A stretch of 17,806 nt of DNA, taken from contig CAOSOP010000013.1 of NCBI GenBank assembly GCA_948525355.1, positions 1-17,806 on the forward strand, given 5' to 3'. This document shows, piece after piece, positions 1 through 8,000 of this stretch (positions are counted from its first letter, which is position 1; the number at the start of each line of letters is the position of its first letter). The notes under the pieces were generated by a model. The model was not told where the DNA came from, did no database searches, and was given only the letters and a program-made list of their open reading frames with translations. Source of the stretch: an uncultured Bacilli bacterium. Its GTDB lineage: Bacteria; Bacillota_I; Bacilli_A; RFN20; CAG-288. The position numbers and the translations under genes were made by a program.

Positions 1-104
1 GCCCATTCAAAAACCCTCAACCTGGCCGGCAAAGGGCCTGCAAAAAGGCGAAGCAAACACTAAAATCAGATGAATATAATGCTTATTTTCATTAATTCTC
101 TGCA
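1..104. other. window-edge non-coding stretch, GC-rich first 57 bases
   Basis: I find no gene here. The first 57 or so bases are much richer in G+C than the rest of the window and include the palindromic GCCGGC, before dropping abruptly into AT-rich sequence. They could be the end of a structured RNA, a repeat at an assembly break, or part of a neighbouring gene cut by the window edge. Nothing in them matches an RNA family I can name. Confidence 0.3.
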
Positions 105-108
105 CAAA

Positions 109-140
109 TAAAAAAAGTTGATAGGAATCTTGCTATCAAC
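109..140 (-). terminator. Rho-independent terminator of the fmt/ECF operon
   Basis: A perfect 8-bp stem (117-124 with 133-140, GTTGATAG/CTATCAAC) closes an 8-nt loop. On the minus strand it is followed directly by a run of seven T residues. It lies about 70 bases beyond the stop of the ECF S-component gene and is the natural transcript end for it. On the plus strand there is no T run, so it is one-directional. Confidence 0.8.
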
Positions 141-161
141 TTCTAACTTAGGAGGCGCTTA

Positions 162-194
162 ATGCTTACACTTATATATATGTCATTATTTTAA
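162..194 (+). CDS. possible 10-codon peptide ORF with an ideal ribosome site
   Basis: AGGAGG at 150-155 sits six bases before an ATG that opens a ten-codon frame, MLTLIYMSLF, ending TAA. It is hydrophobic and is followed by a GC-rich hairpin and TTTTC on the same strand. The bases covering the SD and start codon (153-168) are complementary to 199-214, so the start could be folded away. I see no clear promoter. It could be a leader peptide, a small membrane peptide, or chance within a 3' untranslated region of the opposite strand. Confidence is low. Confidence 0.2.
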   Translation: MLTLIYMSLF

Positions 195-196
195 TA

Positions 197-217
197 AATA
201 GGCGTTAAGCGCCTATT
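197..217. repeat. gene-end inverted repeat over the ECF-gene stop codon
   Basis: AATAGGCG and CGCCTATT form a perfect 8-bp hairpin with a 5-nt loop, covering the stop codon of the minus-strand S-component gene. On the plus strand TTTTCTT follows, so it may also stop transcription from the left. The right part (205-214) also pairs perfectly with AGGCGCTTAA at 153-162, giving two mutually exclusive foldings. Confidence 0.55.
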
Positions 218-785
218 TTCTTAAAAAATGTGTGTTCGCCGTAACACTCAGTGAATTGTATATTGGCATATTATATATACTATAAAATAGTACGATAGAT
301 ATCGCGGAACATATTAAGCCTTGTAATAAGTTAAATGTAATGTCAAATGAAGCAACAGATAACCCATACAGGAAATATTCTAAAAAGAAATATCCAGCAC
401 TCATAAAAACTCCACCAATTAGTATAATAAATGGACTTACAATTAATGCGACTTTCTTATTATATTTGGCCACAATTCTTATTAAATATCCGATTAGCAG
501 TCCTTCTAATGTTTTTATTATGAATGAAAAAGGAGCATATATTCCATATCCCAATGACACATCTGCTATACAGGAAGATATTCCACCAACTAAACCACCT
601 ATTACTGGATGAAGAGTTGACGATAATGTCATTATAAGGACGTCGGATAAATTTACATATCCCTGGCCGTTATTAATTTTAATTACAGCAAATATAGTAA
701 TAATAATGTTTAATGCCGTGAATATAGCAATCATTGAAATTGATTCTATATATATTCTACTTGAATATTTTGCCTTTAATCTCAT
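213..785 (-). CDS. ECF transporter S component (substrate-capture membrane protein)
   Basis: This 190-aa, very hydrophobic protein has about six membrane segments. It looks like the substrate-binding S subunit of an energy-coupling-factor vitamin importer, which works with shared EcfA, EcfA' and EcfT subunits encoded elsewhere. Support is the family pattern around residues 42-95: GYVNLSDVL, then HPVIGGLVGGISSCIADVSLGY, then the FIIKTLEG segment. The S-component class in Pfam PF07155/PF12822 has this arrangement. The substrate cannot be told from sequence. I chose the ATG at 785; a longer frame opens with TTG at 812 inside fmt. GGAAGGAG lies 14 bases upstream of 785, a slightly long spacing. 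The overlap region with the end of fmt implies a shared transcript, with a terminator at 109-140. Confidence 0.8.
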   Translation of the reverse strand: MRLKAKYSSRIYIESISMIAIFTALNIIITIFAVIKINNGQGYVNLSDVLIMTLSSTLHPVIGGLVGGISSCIADVSLGYGIYAPFSFIIKTLEGLLIGYLIRIVAKYNKKVALIVSPFIILIGGVFMSAGYFFLEYFLYGLSVASFDITFNLLQGLICSAISIVLFYSIYNMPIYNSLSVTANTHFLRK

Positions 786-1677
786 AGCCGTTAACAAAGC
801 TCCTTCCATCAACCATGTTTTTTCCTTCTCTCTTCAACTGAAGCACTTCAAACTGTCCATCACTTCCTTGAACCACTAATTCTTTGTTAGTTGAAACAAC
901 TTCTCCAATTGAAGCAATTACTAAATCATTAACTTTTCTAGCACGATATATTTTAATTTTTTCATCATTTAATAATAAATATCCGCCTGGTTGATATGAC
1001 AAAGCTCTAATAGAATTTATCAAGTTATCAACACTTTTTGTCAAATCTAAATGTTCCTGCTCTTTTTTTATCATGCTTGTAAAAGTTGCGAGGTCGTCAT
1101 TTTGTTTTTGTCCAATAAGTTTTCCCTCAAAAAAAGATAGAAGTTTTTCTTCGACAAGTTTAAAGGCGTTTTCACTCATTTTATCACAAAGACTTGTATA
1201 ATTATCATCTTCATCAATTGAAAACTTTCGTATTGCATAGACTTCTCCACAGTCAACACCTTTTTCCATCGCCATCAAACTAACACCCGTTTCTTTATCA
1301 CCATTAAAAAGTGAATATTGAATTGGGGCAGCTCCACGATATGATGGAAGTATCGAACCGTGTAGATTTAATGCCTTAAACTTTGAAAGATTTAAAACAT
1401 TAGTAGATATGATTTGACCATATGCAAAAGTTAAAAGAAGGTCTGGCTTTAAATCAATAATAAACTGATAATCTTTATTTAGTTTTTCAACCTTATAGCA
1501 AGGAATATTATATTCTCTTGCAACTTTTGCAACTTCGCTCAGCGCTTTATCACCTTTTTTAAATGAATTATCAGGTTGGGTAATACACGCCTTTATTTCA
1601 ACCTTATTCCATAGTATTAGTTTTCTTAAAAAATCAGCTGACATCTTTGGCGTTCCTAAAAATATTATTGAATACAT
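757..1677 (-). CDS. fmt: methionyl-tRNA formyltransferase
   Basis: Fmt formylates the methionine on initiator tRNA using 10-formyl-tetrahydrofolate in the cytosol, making fMet-tRNA for translation initiation. At 306 aa it has the normal family length. The N-terminal Rossmann domain starts MYSIIFLGTP. The catalytic region carries NLHGSILPSYRGAAPI (N104, H106), followed by the VDCGE segment with D142; these match the N/H/D triad of the family. The C-terminal domain ends in the typical DGRSFVNGYEI/KGKIF tail. A strong AAAGGAGGGAAAT precedes the ATG, and an ATTATA box (1697-1702, TATAAT on this strand) sits upstream but lacks a convincing -35. The usual partner def is not in this window. The gene is followed by an overlapping ECF S-component. 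Confidence 0.96.
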   Translation of the reverse strand: MYSIIFLGTPKMSADFLRKLILWNKVEIKACITQPDNSFKKGDKALSEVAKVAREYNIPCYKVEKLNKDYQFIIDLKPDLLLTFAYGQIISTNVLNLSKFKALNLHGSILPSYRGAAPIQYSLFNGDKETGVSLMAMEKGVDCGEVYAIRKFSIDEDDNYTSLCDKMSENAFKLVEEKLLSFFEGKLIGQKQNDDLATFTSMIKKEQEHLDLTKSVDNLINSIRALSYQPGGYLLLNDEKIKIYRARKVNDLVIASIGEVVSTNKELVVQGSDGQFEVLQLKREGKNMVDGRSFVNGYEIKGKIFK

Positions 1678-1733
1678 ATTTCCCTCCTTTGCGTATATTA
1701 TATTACCAAAATAAATATAGTATTAAAAGAAAT

Positions 1734-2615
1734 ATGAAAGAATATATAATTACAAAAACACCAATTGACACAATAGATTTTCAAGAAAACACTGTCTATA
1801 TAAAAAACGAATCAAAAAATCTAAGCGGTTCAATAAAAGATAGAGTATTTAACTACTTGATCAGAAAGCTTTTTCAAACACAAAAAATCTATGAAAATCA
1901 AATAATAACTTTGGCAAGCAGCGGTAATGCCGCGATAAGTTTAGTCATGCTTTGTAATATATATAATCTTAAACCAATTATATTCCTTCCCTCTTCAACA
2001 ACTATTGAAAGAATTGAAATCCTTAAAAATCTCAGTGGAGATTATTTCTTAATAGATGGAAACATGGAAGCCTGTAATAAATGTGCAGAAGAATTTGCTA
2101 AAAGAAATAATGGATATTTCATCGACCAGTTTAATGATAAAGAATTGTTAAATGCTCATGAAGATACATTTTTTGAGATTATAAATGAAATAAAAAATAT
2201 CGATTTATTTATAACAAGTACTGGTACAGGTGTAACTTTATCGGCACTAGGAAAAAGGTTAAAGAGTTATTATAAAAAATTAAAAATAAATGCTTATGAA
2301 CTTAACGAATCAAGGTTTATCAGCGGCACTCTTTTTGCTAAGCATAAAATTGAAGGTATAGGTCCCAATTTTATACCTAAAAACAATCAAACATCACTAA
2401 TCGATAAAACTATAAGTTTTGACCAAGATAGAATCTTTGACTTTACCTTAAAAAACGAAGAACTTGACTATGGACTTTCAACACTTGGTGCATTTATCGC
2501 TATTCAAGAACTTAATATTAAAAACAAGCATATATTAATTATCGGCTTTGATAATAAATCAAAGTATCTCAGCGCGATAAAAGAATATAAGCAAAAAAAT
2601 GAAAGAACTAATTGA
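1734..2615 (+). CDS. cysK: cysteine synthase (O-acetylserine sulfhydrylase), PLP-dependent
   Basis: CysK makes L-cysteine from O-acetylserine and sulfide in the cytosol. The 293-aa product has the fold-type-II PLP signatures in order: NLSGSIKDR with Schiff-base Lys35, SSGNAAISL (residues 62-70, substrate loop), TSTGTGVTLS (161-170, phosphate cradle), EGIGPNFIP (207-215) and the C-terminal FDNKSKYLS. It is a little shorter than typical CysK (about 305 aa). I chose the ATG at 1734 because homology begins there; an upstream frame from 1647 runs into the divergent fmt gene. The ribosome site is weak (AAAAGAAAT). The stop overlaps the start of cysE by 17 bases, so the two genes are translationally coupled and catalyse consecutive steps. 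Other PLP-lyases such as cystathionine beta-synthase are less likely because of the length and the partner gene. Confidence 0.88.
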   Translation: MKEYIITKTPIDTIDFQENTVYIKNESKNLSGSIKDRVFNYLIRKLFQTQKIYENQIITLASSGNAAISLVMLCNIYNLKPIIFLPSSTTIERIEILKNLSGDYFLIDGNMEACNKCAEEFAKRNNGYFIDQFNDKELLNAHEDTFFEIINEIKNIDLFITSTGTGVTLSALGKRLKSYYKKLKINAYELNESRFISGTLFAKHKIEGIGPNFIPKNNQTSLIDKTISFDQDRIFDFTLKNEELDYGLSTLGAFIAIQELNIKNKHILIIGFDNKSKYLSAIKEYKQKNERTN

Positions 2616-3090
2616 ATTTATAAAAACTCACGATAAAGTCAAACCTTCAACGCTTCAGATTATATTAACCTATCCTGGATTTAAAGCTATCTATTATTAT
2701 AAAATCGCAAATTTCTTTTCCCGGCACAAAATGAATTTAATCGCCAATATGATAACATTTCGTGCACGCAAAAAAACTGGAATAGAAATTGCACCCAAAG
2801 CCACCTTAGGAAAAAACATTTTTATCGACCATGGATTTGGTGTTGTAATCGGTGAAGATGCTGTAATTGGTGACAATGTCATCATCTATCAAGGCGTAAC
2901 TCTTGGCGCAAAAGGAACCGAAAAAGTCGGTGAAAAAAGACATCCAACGATTGGTAACAATGTGATTATCGGTGCAAATTCAATTATTCTAGGACATATT
3001 AAAGTTGGCGATAACTCAATTATCGGTGCTGGATCAGTTATACTTCATGATGTCAATGAGAATTCTACAGTAATACAAAAGAGGCGGTAA
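2599..3090 (+). CDS. cysE: serine O-acetyltransferase with a shortened C-terminus
   Basis: CysE acetylates L-serine with acetyl-CoA, giving O-acetylserine for CysK. The 163-aa product has a short helical N-terminus and then a left-handed beta-helix of hexapeptide repeats. IDHGFGVVIGEDAVIG (residues 76-91, with catalytic H78), YQGVTLGAKG (97-106) and KRHPTIGNNVIIGA (113-126) are diagnostic. The protein stops at STVIQKRR, where family members continue with a G-N-P-A segment and a tail ending in Ile. That tail normally docks into the CysK active site, so the classical cysteine synthase complex may not form. The stop codon lies inside a GC-rich hairpin. Neither other frame restores the missing tail. 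The start overlaps cysK. Confidence 0.87.
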   Translation: MKELIEFIKTHDKVKPSTLQIILTYPGFKAIYYYKIANFFSRHKMNLIANMITFRARKKTGIEIAPKATLGKNIFIDHGFGVVIGEDAVIGDNVIIYQGVTLGAKGTEKVGEKRHPTIGNNVIIGANSIILGHIKVGDNSIIGAGSVILHDVNENSTVIQKRR

Positions 3091-3099
3091 AACCGCCTC
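3077..3099 (-). terminator. Terminator hairpin shared by convergent gene ends
   Basis: GAGGCGGT (3081-3088) and ACCGCCTC (3092-3099) form a perfect 8-bp stem with a 3-nt loop. On the minus strand the stem is followed by TTTTGTATT, so it acts as the end of the operon that starts at 9827. On the plus strand it covers the cysE stop codon, but no T run follows, so cysE termination by this element is less certain. Confidence 0.65.
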
Positions 3100-3105
3100 C
3101 CGATG

Positions 3106-3156
3106 ACCGAATTAGTTGATAAGACACTTGGAGCTAATCGGTTATACCGACAAGTG
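3106..3156 (-). promoter_or_regulatory. Alternative RNA hairpins in the 3' region of the small-peptide gene
   Basis: On the minus strand CACTTG-TCGGT (3156-3146) can pair with ACCGA (3142-3138) and CAAGTG (3130-3125), giving 11 pairs with a 7-nt bulge. The segment ACCGATTAG (3142-3134) can instead pair with CTAATTCGGT (3115-3106), giving nine pairs with one bulged T. The two foldings exclude each other and lie just before the terminator at 3077-3099, so a switching or stability role is possible. No known riboswitch motif is recognised. Confidence 0.4.
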
Positions 3157-3168
3157 AATTATAACTAT

Positions 3169-3468
3169 TCACATAAGCGAAGATATAAATCCTCCGATCA
3201 TCTTTAGTAGCGAGTTAAACAAACTACTAATTTTTTGTCCGATATAATTGGCCCCCTGTCCTAAAGCGTTTGGCTCTGCCTTAGAATTTCTATCGTCTTC
3301 GATCAACCCGTCGGTAATGATCTCGCCGTTATTAATGGCCGCTTCAAACTCACCAATGTCTTCTTTAACTTGTTCCTCCTTAACGGATTGTCCACCTCCG
3401 TAAGAAGCAACAGCCGAGAATAATAGTAGTCCGGAGAAAACGATCAATCCAATCTTCCAAAATTTCAT
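3169..3468 (-). CDS. small exported or membrane-anchored protein of unknown function
   Basis: I do not recognise this 99-aa protein. It opens with a basic tip (MKFWK) and a hydrophobic stretch (about residues 6-24), which looks like a signal peptide or membrane anchor without a lipobox cysteine. An acidic, Glu/Asp-rich middle follows (about residues 30-65). The last 25 residues (YIGQKISSLFNSLLKMIGGFISSLM) look like an amphipathic or hydrophobic helix. GAGGTGAACAA just before the ATG is a good ribosome site. It follows gpr in the same orientation after a 69-base gap, where the promoter elements are weak, so it may share the gpr transcript. Its codons and flanks appear richer in G+C than its neighbours. 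A spore or envelope role is only suggested by position. Confidence 0.65.
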   Translation of the reverse strand: MKFWKIGLIVFSGLLLFSAVASYGGGQSVKEEQVKEDIGEFEAAINNGEIITDGLIEDDRNSKAEPNALGQGANYIGQKISSLFNSLLKMIGGFISSLM

Positions 3469-3537
3469 TTGTTCACCTCACGCCATTAATATATACTTTA
3501 TAATCAACTTTTTTTGTCGAAAAGCTGTATCCTTAAA

Positions 3538-4377
3538 CTACTTGTACAAATCATTGATTACGCTAGAAATGACATCGGCTAATATTTCAACCTTGTAGTC
3601 GATATCATTACTAGTGAAATACTCATCTTTCTTTAAATCTGATATTCCTTCGCTCAACATGCGATAAGAAGCTCTATCAATATTATACGAATCAATAAAG
3701 TCTTTTATGATAGAAGCTTTATTAACAACTGTCGCAACACCGATGCTGATGACTGGAACTTTTAAATAATCTTGGCTCAATTCTTTTCGACGATTGCCGA
3801 TTCCTGAACCAGGTGCTATTCCACCATCACTTATTTGTATCACCTTATTCAAACGATTTAGCTTATGCGTGACAAGCGAATCTATAGCGATAACATAGTC
3901 AATATCTTCTTCTTTGATTACCGCTTTGGCTAAACTCGCGCAATCGATTCCAGTTTGTGCAAAAACACCCGGAGAGAGCGAGAGAATCTTTTTCCTTTTC
4001 TTATCTAAGCTGGCGTTAATTCTGCTTGATACTTCTGGTCCTAGAGCATCTGGTGCATAGTTTTTATTCCCTATACCTAACAATAGCGCAGAAGATTTTT
4101 TCAAATGCCACTTTTTAATAAAAGAATTAAGTGCAGTTTTAAAGGCTTCCTTTAAGCTTTCAATGCTCATATCCTTTGAGTTATCGATTAAAGAATATCG
4201 TCCAACCCTTTTATTATATATATTATCAGGATTTAAAATATCTAATTGCTCTATATTAAGCCCTGAAACATTCATTCTCTTAACTCTGATTCCATGATCT
4301 CTTTTTATTTCGACCGCTTCACTTGCAATATCATATGAAGCGAAATCGAAGCGATTATTTAAGTGTTTTGAATTCAT
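3538..4377 (-). CDS. gpr: spore germination endopeptidase GPR
   Basis: GPR is an aspartic-type protease that degrades small acid-soluble DNA-protecting proteins when spores germinate. The 279-aa product shows the family blocks: an N-terminal FDFASYDIASEA segment around the expected zymogen cleavage zone, LLLGIGNKNYAPDALGPEV with D110, SPGVFAQTGID (135-145), VIAIDSLV with D166, then IQISDGGIAPGSGIGNRR and VPVISIGVATVV. D110 and D166 correspond to the essential aspartates described in Bacillus GPR. It is shorter than Bacillus GPR (about 370 aa), mainly in the middle and C-terminus. The start overlaps the deacetylase gene by 23 bases, with AAGGGAAATGAAAT upstream. spoIIP, the usual downstream neighbour, is absent; a small peptide gene sits there instead. 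Confidence 0.9.
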   Translation of the reverse strand: MNSKHLNNRFDFASYDIASEAVEIKRDHGIRVKRMNVSGLNIEQLDILNPDNIYNKRVGRYSLIDNSKDMSIESLKEAFKTALNSFIKKWHLKKSSALLLGIGNKNYAPDALGPEVSSRINASLDKKRKKILSLSPGVFAQTGIDCASLAKAVIKEEDIDYVIAIDSLVTHKLNRLNKVIQISDGGIAPGSGIGNRRKELSQDYLKVPVISIGVATVVNKASIIKDFIDSYNIDRASYRMLSEGISDLKKDEYFTSNDIDYKVEILADVISSVINDLYK

Positions 4378-4996
4378 ATTTCATTTCCCTTATTTTATCG
4401 ATAATAACTGGCAAAGCCTTTAATGATTTATCTTGATTTTTTGATCTATCATGCATAAGTATTATCGAGCCATTACTAATCTTTTTAAGACCATTTTGAA
4501 TGATATCTTCAACAGTATTTCCACTCTTCCAATCAAAAGTATCGACATTCCATGTATAGACTTTTAGTTTTAAATCTTCGGCCACTTTTAAAAACTCATT
4601 CGCCAAAATTCCATATGGTGGACGAATGATATATGGACAATAGCCTGTGACATCAAATATTGCTTTTTGAGTATCCACTATTTCTTTTTTAATCTGATTA
4701 TAATTAAGTTTATAAAAATTAGGATGTGAGAATGAGTGAATTCCTATTCTATGGCCTTCCTTATACACTCTTTTAATAACATCTTTATTTTTTATCGCAT
4801 TTTGTCCGAGCATAAAAAAAGTTGCCTTAACTCCTTTTTCCTTTAAGACATCCAAAACCCTATAAGTATTTTTTGGGTCTGGTCCATCGTCAAATGTAAT
4901 GGCCACTTCCTTACAAGAAGTTACAAAATGATTATATATATTCTTATATTTTATCGTTGGTAATAAAAAAGATAATAAGAGGAATAGTGCTTTCAT
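4355..4996 (-). CDS. polysaccharide deacetylase (CE4 / NodB family), PdaB-like
   Basis: CE4 enzymes remove N-acetyl groups from cell-wall glycans with a bound metal ion. The 213-aa product has an N-terminal hydrophobic segment (residues 2-14), so it acts outside the membrane or is anchored to it. It carries all five CE4 motifs: TFDDGP (34-39, base D36 and metal ligand D37), HSFSHP (87-92, ligands H87 and H91), RPPYG (125-129), WNVDTFDW (149-156) and IILMHD (178-183). I chose the ATG at 4996 because AAGGAGGTGAAT lies directly before it; a GTG two codons upstream lies within that ribosome site. The gene lies between the giant CvpA-like gene and gpr, overlapping gpr. That position fits a sporulation deacetylase acting on cortex or cell wall, by analogy with PdaA/PdaB, but this is inference. 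Confidence 0.9.
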   Translation of the reverse strand: MKALFLLLSFLLPTIKYKNIYNHFVTSCKEVAITFDDGPDPKNTYRVLDVLKEKGVKATFFMLGQNAIKNKDVIKRVYKEGHRIGIHSFSHPNFYKLNYNQIKKEIVDTQKAIFDVTGYCPYIIRPPYGILANEFLKVAEDLKLKVYTWNVDTFDWKSGNTVEDIIQNGLKKISNGSIILMHDRSKNQDKSLKALPVIIDKIREMKYEFKTLK

Positions 4997-5039
4997 ATTC
5001 ACCTCCTTACTTATTATCTTTCATTAATTTGTTTTTATA

Positions 5040-8000
5040 CTAAGGTCGATTAGGATTTACTGGTATATGAGTTGGATTAGAGCTGTCATAATGTCTAATC
5101 GAATATGCTAAATCTTCAAATACCAGATTATCGATACTTCCATCACATTGGGTGTTGAGATAAAGGGTATAGAAAGACTTAAACGCAGTACTATCTGGCA
5201 TATATTCATCAAATAGCATCAACGCCAGATTTGAATTAACATCGCTTCTTTTAACGCTATAGTCGCTATAATACATATTAGATACTTTCTTTAATAATGC
5301 TAGCGAGTCTTTATCTTCTTCAGAATACCCTGAATCTTCTAAAGTCATATTGCTGATTGTTTCAGGATATGAACCCATTAAACTTATCGCATCAGCCATT
5401 TCTTGCTGTGTCTTGGCTTTTGTAAGATCTAATAGTCCCTTAACTCCTCTTGCCTCAACGATATTTAAGCGGAAATACTCGCGTTGCATTTCATCACGTT
5501 CAAAGAAGAAGGTCTCCATAACTTTTGCGCTTTCTGAATCATTGACAGCACTACTAAATCCGTTATTAAAGAATGAAGCAACAACTTCAGAAGCAAATAA
5601 CGACTTGAATGCGCTAACTTCTCCATTGTTATTGATGATAGCCATCGTATCCATGATAAAATCATATGCTTGCTGACCATCTATTTCTAAGTTATCCTTA
5701 CTAAAATCAACGCTGATCATGCTTGAAAGATTTTTTAAGAAATTATTTAAGATGTCACACTGGAGTCTTAAATCATCATCGGAATGACCGTAGTTGAAGA
5801 AAAGTCGGCGAATTCTAGCAGCCTTTATATGCTCGTTAGCATTAGAAGGCATGTCGCGGATTAAATCAATTAAACTCTTAGAAGTGCCATCAGAAGAAGG
5901 AATATCAGTGTTTAATATATAAGATAAAAGAATGTATTCTTTATTTTCATTTAATAACTGCATTCGATCTATTGGACTTAAGATATTATAAAGATTAAAG
6001 ATATCAGTATTAAATCCTAATTCAGAACTATCGAGATAGTGACCACCTTCACTATCGATATAATAGATATTTCTTGTAAGTTCTAAGAACACACTCAATT
6101 CCTGATCCCAATATGCAATATCTTCTTCACTTGTTGTTAAGTGGACACGATAATTGATGTCATAATACTTTTTACCATTGATCGTTGTTAGCTGATCGAT
6201 GTAGAAGACTTCAAACGCTTGTTGAATAAATGTTGGTATAGCTTGGTGAAGAATCTTACTATCGTTCAACGATGTAAGTATGCTTGCAACTTGATCTGGA
6301 TTCAATGAACTGAAGGCATTCACCTGTTCGATATCTATTCCGTTTGCCCGCTCTAAGAATCTTATAATCTTTGAGTTCTCATTTAAAACGACTTGTCCAC
6401 TTGCATCTTGATAATCAAGCCAATCTGTTACTGAAGTAATTATCGACTGCATGCTAGCTTTTGCCTTCAACTTCTTTTCTTTTTGAACTTGCGCGCTATC
6501 ATCATCTTTTGCAACATGATTAGTGACCATTTGGTCAAGGCGAATGAAATTGAATATTGAAGAAAGTATTTCTTCGTGTAAACTCAAACGCTCACCTTCG
6601 ATATTCGTGGTAAAAGTCTTTAAGGAAGCAAAATCATCGAGAATGACCTTTAAGCTATCAAGCTGTTCTTTTGAAAGGTTCATCACCTGATCTTGGGCTA
6701 ACAAACTCTCTAATACTCCACTAGTGAACTGATCATATATATGTATTAAATATTCAATTTCAGTCCTTAATTCTTCTTTACTCATCGCGAATAATACATC
6801 GGTATTTAGCTTTTTCAAATCAATGCTGTTGTCTTCATCTAAAACAATAGCTTCCGTGTTGGCGATAGCATTTTCTAAAAGATCACCGATGACAATGTGC
6901 AAAGTGTTTGTCTCAACCAATGAAAGGAGAATATCCTTTAGTAAAACTGGATCAATCGAATCTCCTTTAATATTATCGACACCAGCATTGTTGATTTTTT
7001 CTAGTAGATTTATAAGATTATATATCTCACCTTTAGTCGATATTTCTACATCTTCTTCTAAAATCTTAATTACCTTCTTTTCCTCAACCCAAGTCCATCC
7101 ACGATTATTTAAACCTGTTGTTGGATCACAAGTTTGGAAAATACTTGAATTAATACTACTACCTAAGACTCCTTTAAAAGAATCGTTGTTCATAACGGAT
7201 GATAAGAGATTGCCAAAATTATCAAAGAATAATCCAGTATCTAGCTGTTGAACAGACATTATTTCAGTCTGCGCAAAAGCAGTTAATATTGCATTAACTC
7301 TAGTTAAATCAGAATTGAGCCAATCAATCTTATCTAGCCCTCCATCTTTTGATATAGCTTTTAAACTGTTGATGATTTTTTCAAAGCAATCACCTTCATT
7401 TTCCCAGTTCTGAACTATAGAAAAGTCTACTTCAACTCCCAGGTCCTTTAATATTGGAGATATGTTTTTATTAAATATCGATGCTAATGATGAAGAAAAG
7501 ACATAGCTTTTACCTAATCCTTGCAATATTTCTTTGATCATCGAACCTTCAATTTTTTCAAATGTAATATCTGAACTATCGAAGAAATCAAGGTGATTCT
7601 TTAATACAGCAAATGAATCAACGATATTGATTATTTCACCTGTATTAGTTTTTTCATCATACCATATAATTTTATCAAGGTTATTAGGCACGACAACTCC
7701 TAAATCTTTTATCGATTGTTCGGATAGAATTCCCTTGACTAAGGCAATAAAATTACGATCATTTTCATATTCATCACTGCCAGAAATTCGATGACTTGGA
7801 TTGATTATTTTCGATGTATATAAATTAACAAGAACTGTTTTAAGTTTTTCAGTATCAATTTTTCCAATAGTATCTTGCAAAGATTGGCTTTCATCACTTC
7901 CAGAAATTTGTTTTGAAATTTCTAGAGCGTTTTTAATCGTATCAAGAAGCAAATTGAATTCTTCTTCCATCATAGCTGGTGAAGAAAAATTAAAGTTCAA

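Noticed and set aside
340..612. Plus-strand 90-codon ORF antisense to the ECF S-component
   Set aside because: No ribosome site, runs antisense through a conserved membrane protein, and its product resembles no family.
3090..3160. Possible T-box or known riboswitch
   Set aside because: No T-box sequence, specifier loop or riboswitch core was found, and the structured region lies after rather than before a gene; only generic alternative hairpins are supported.
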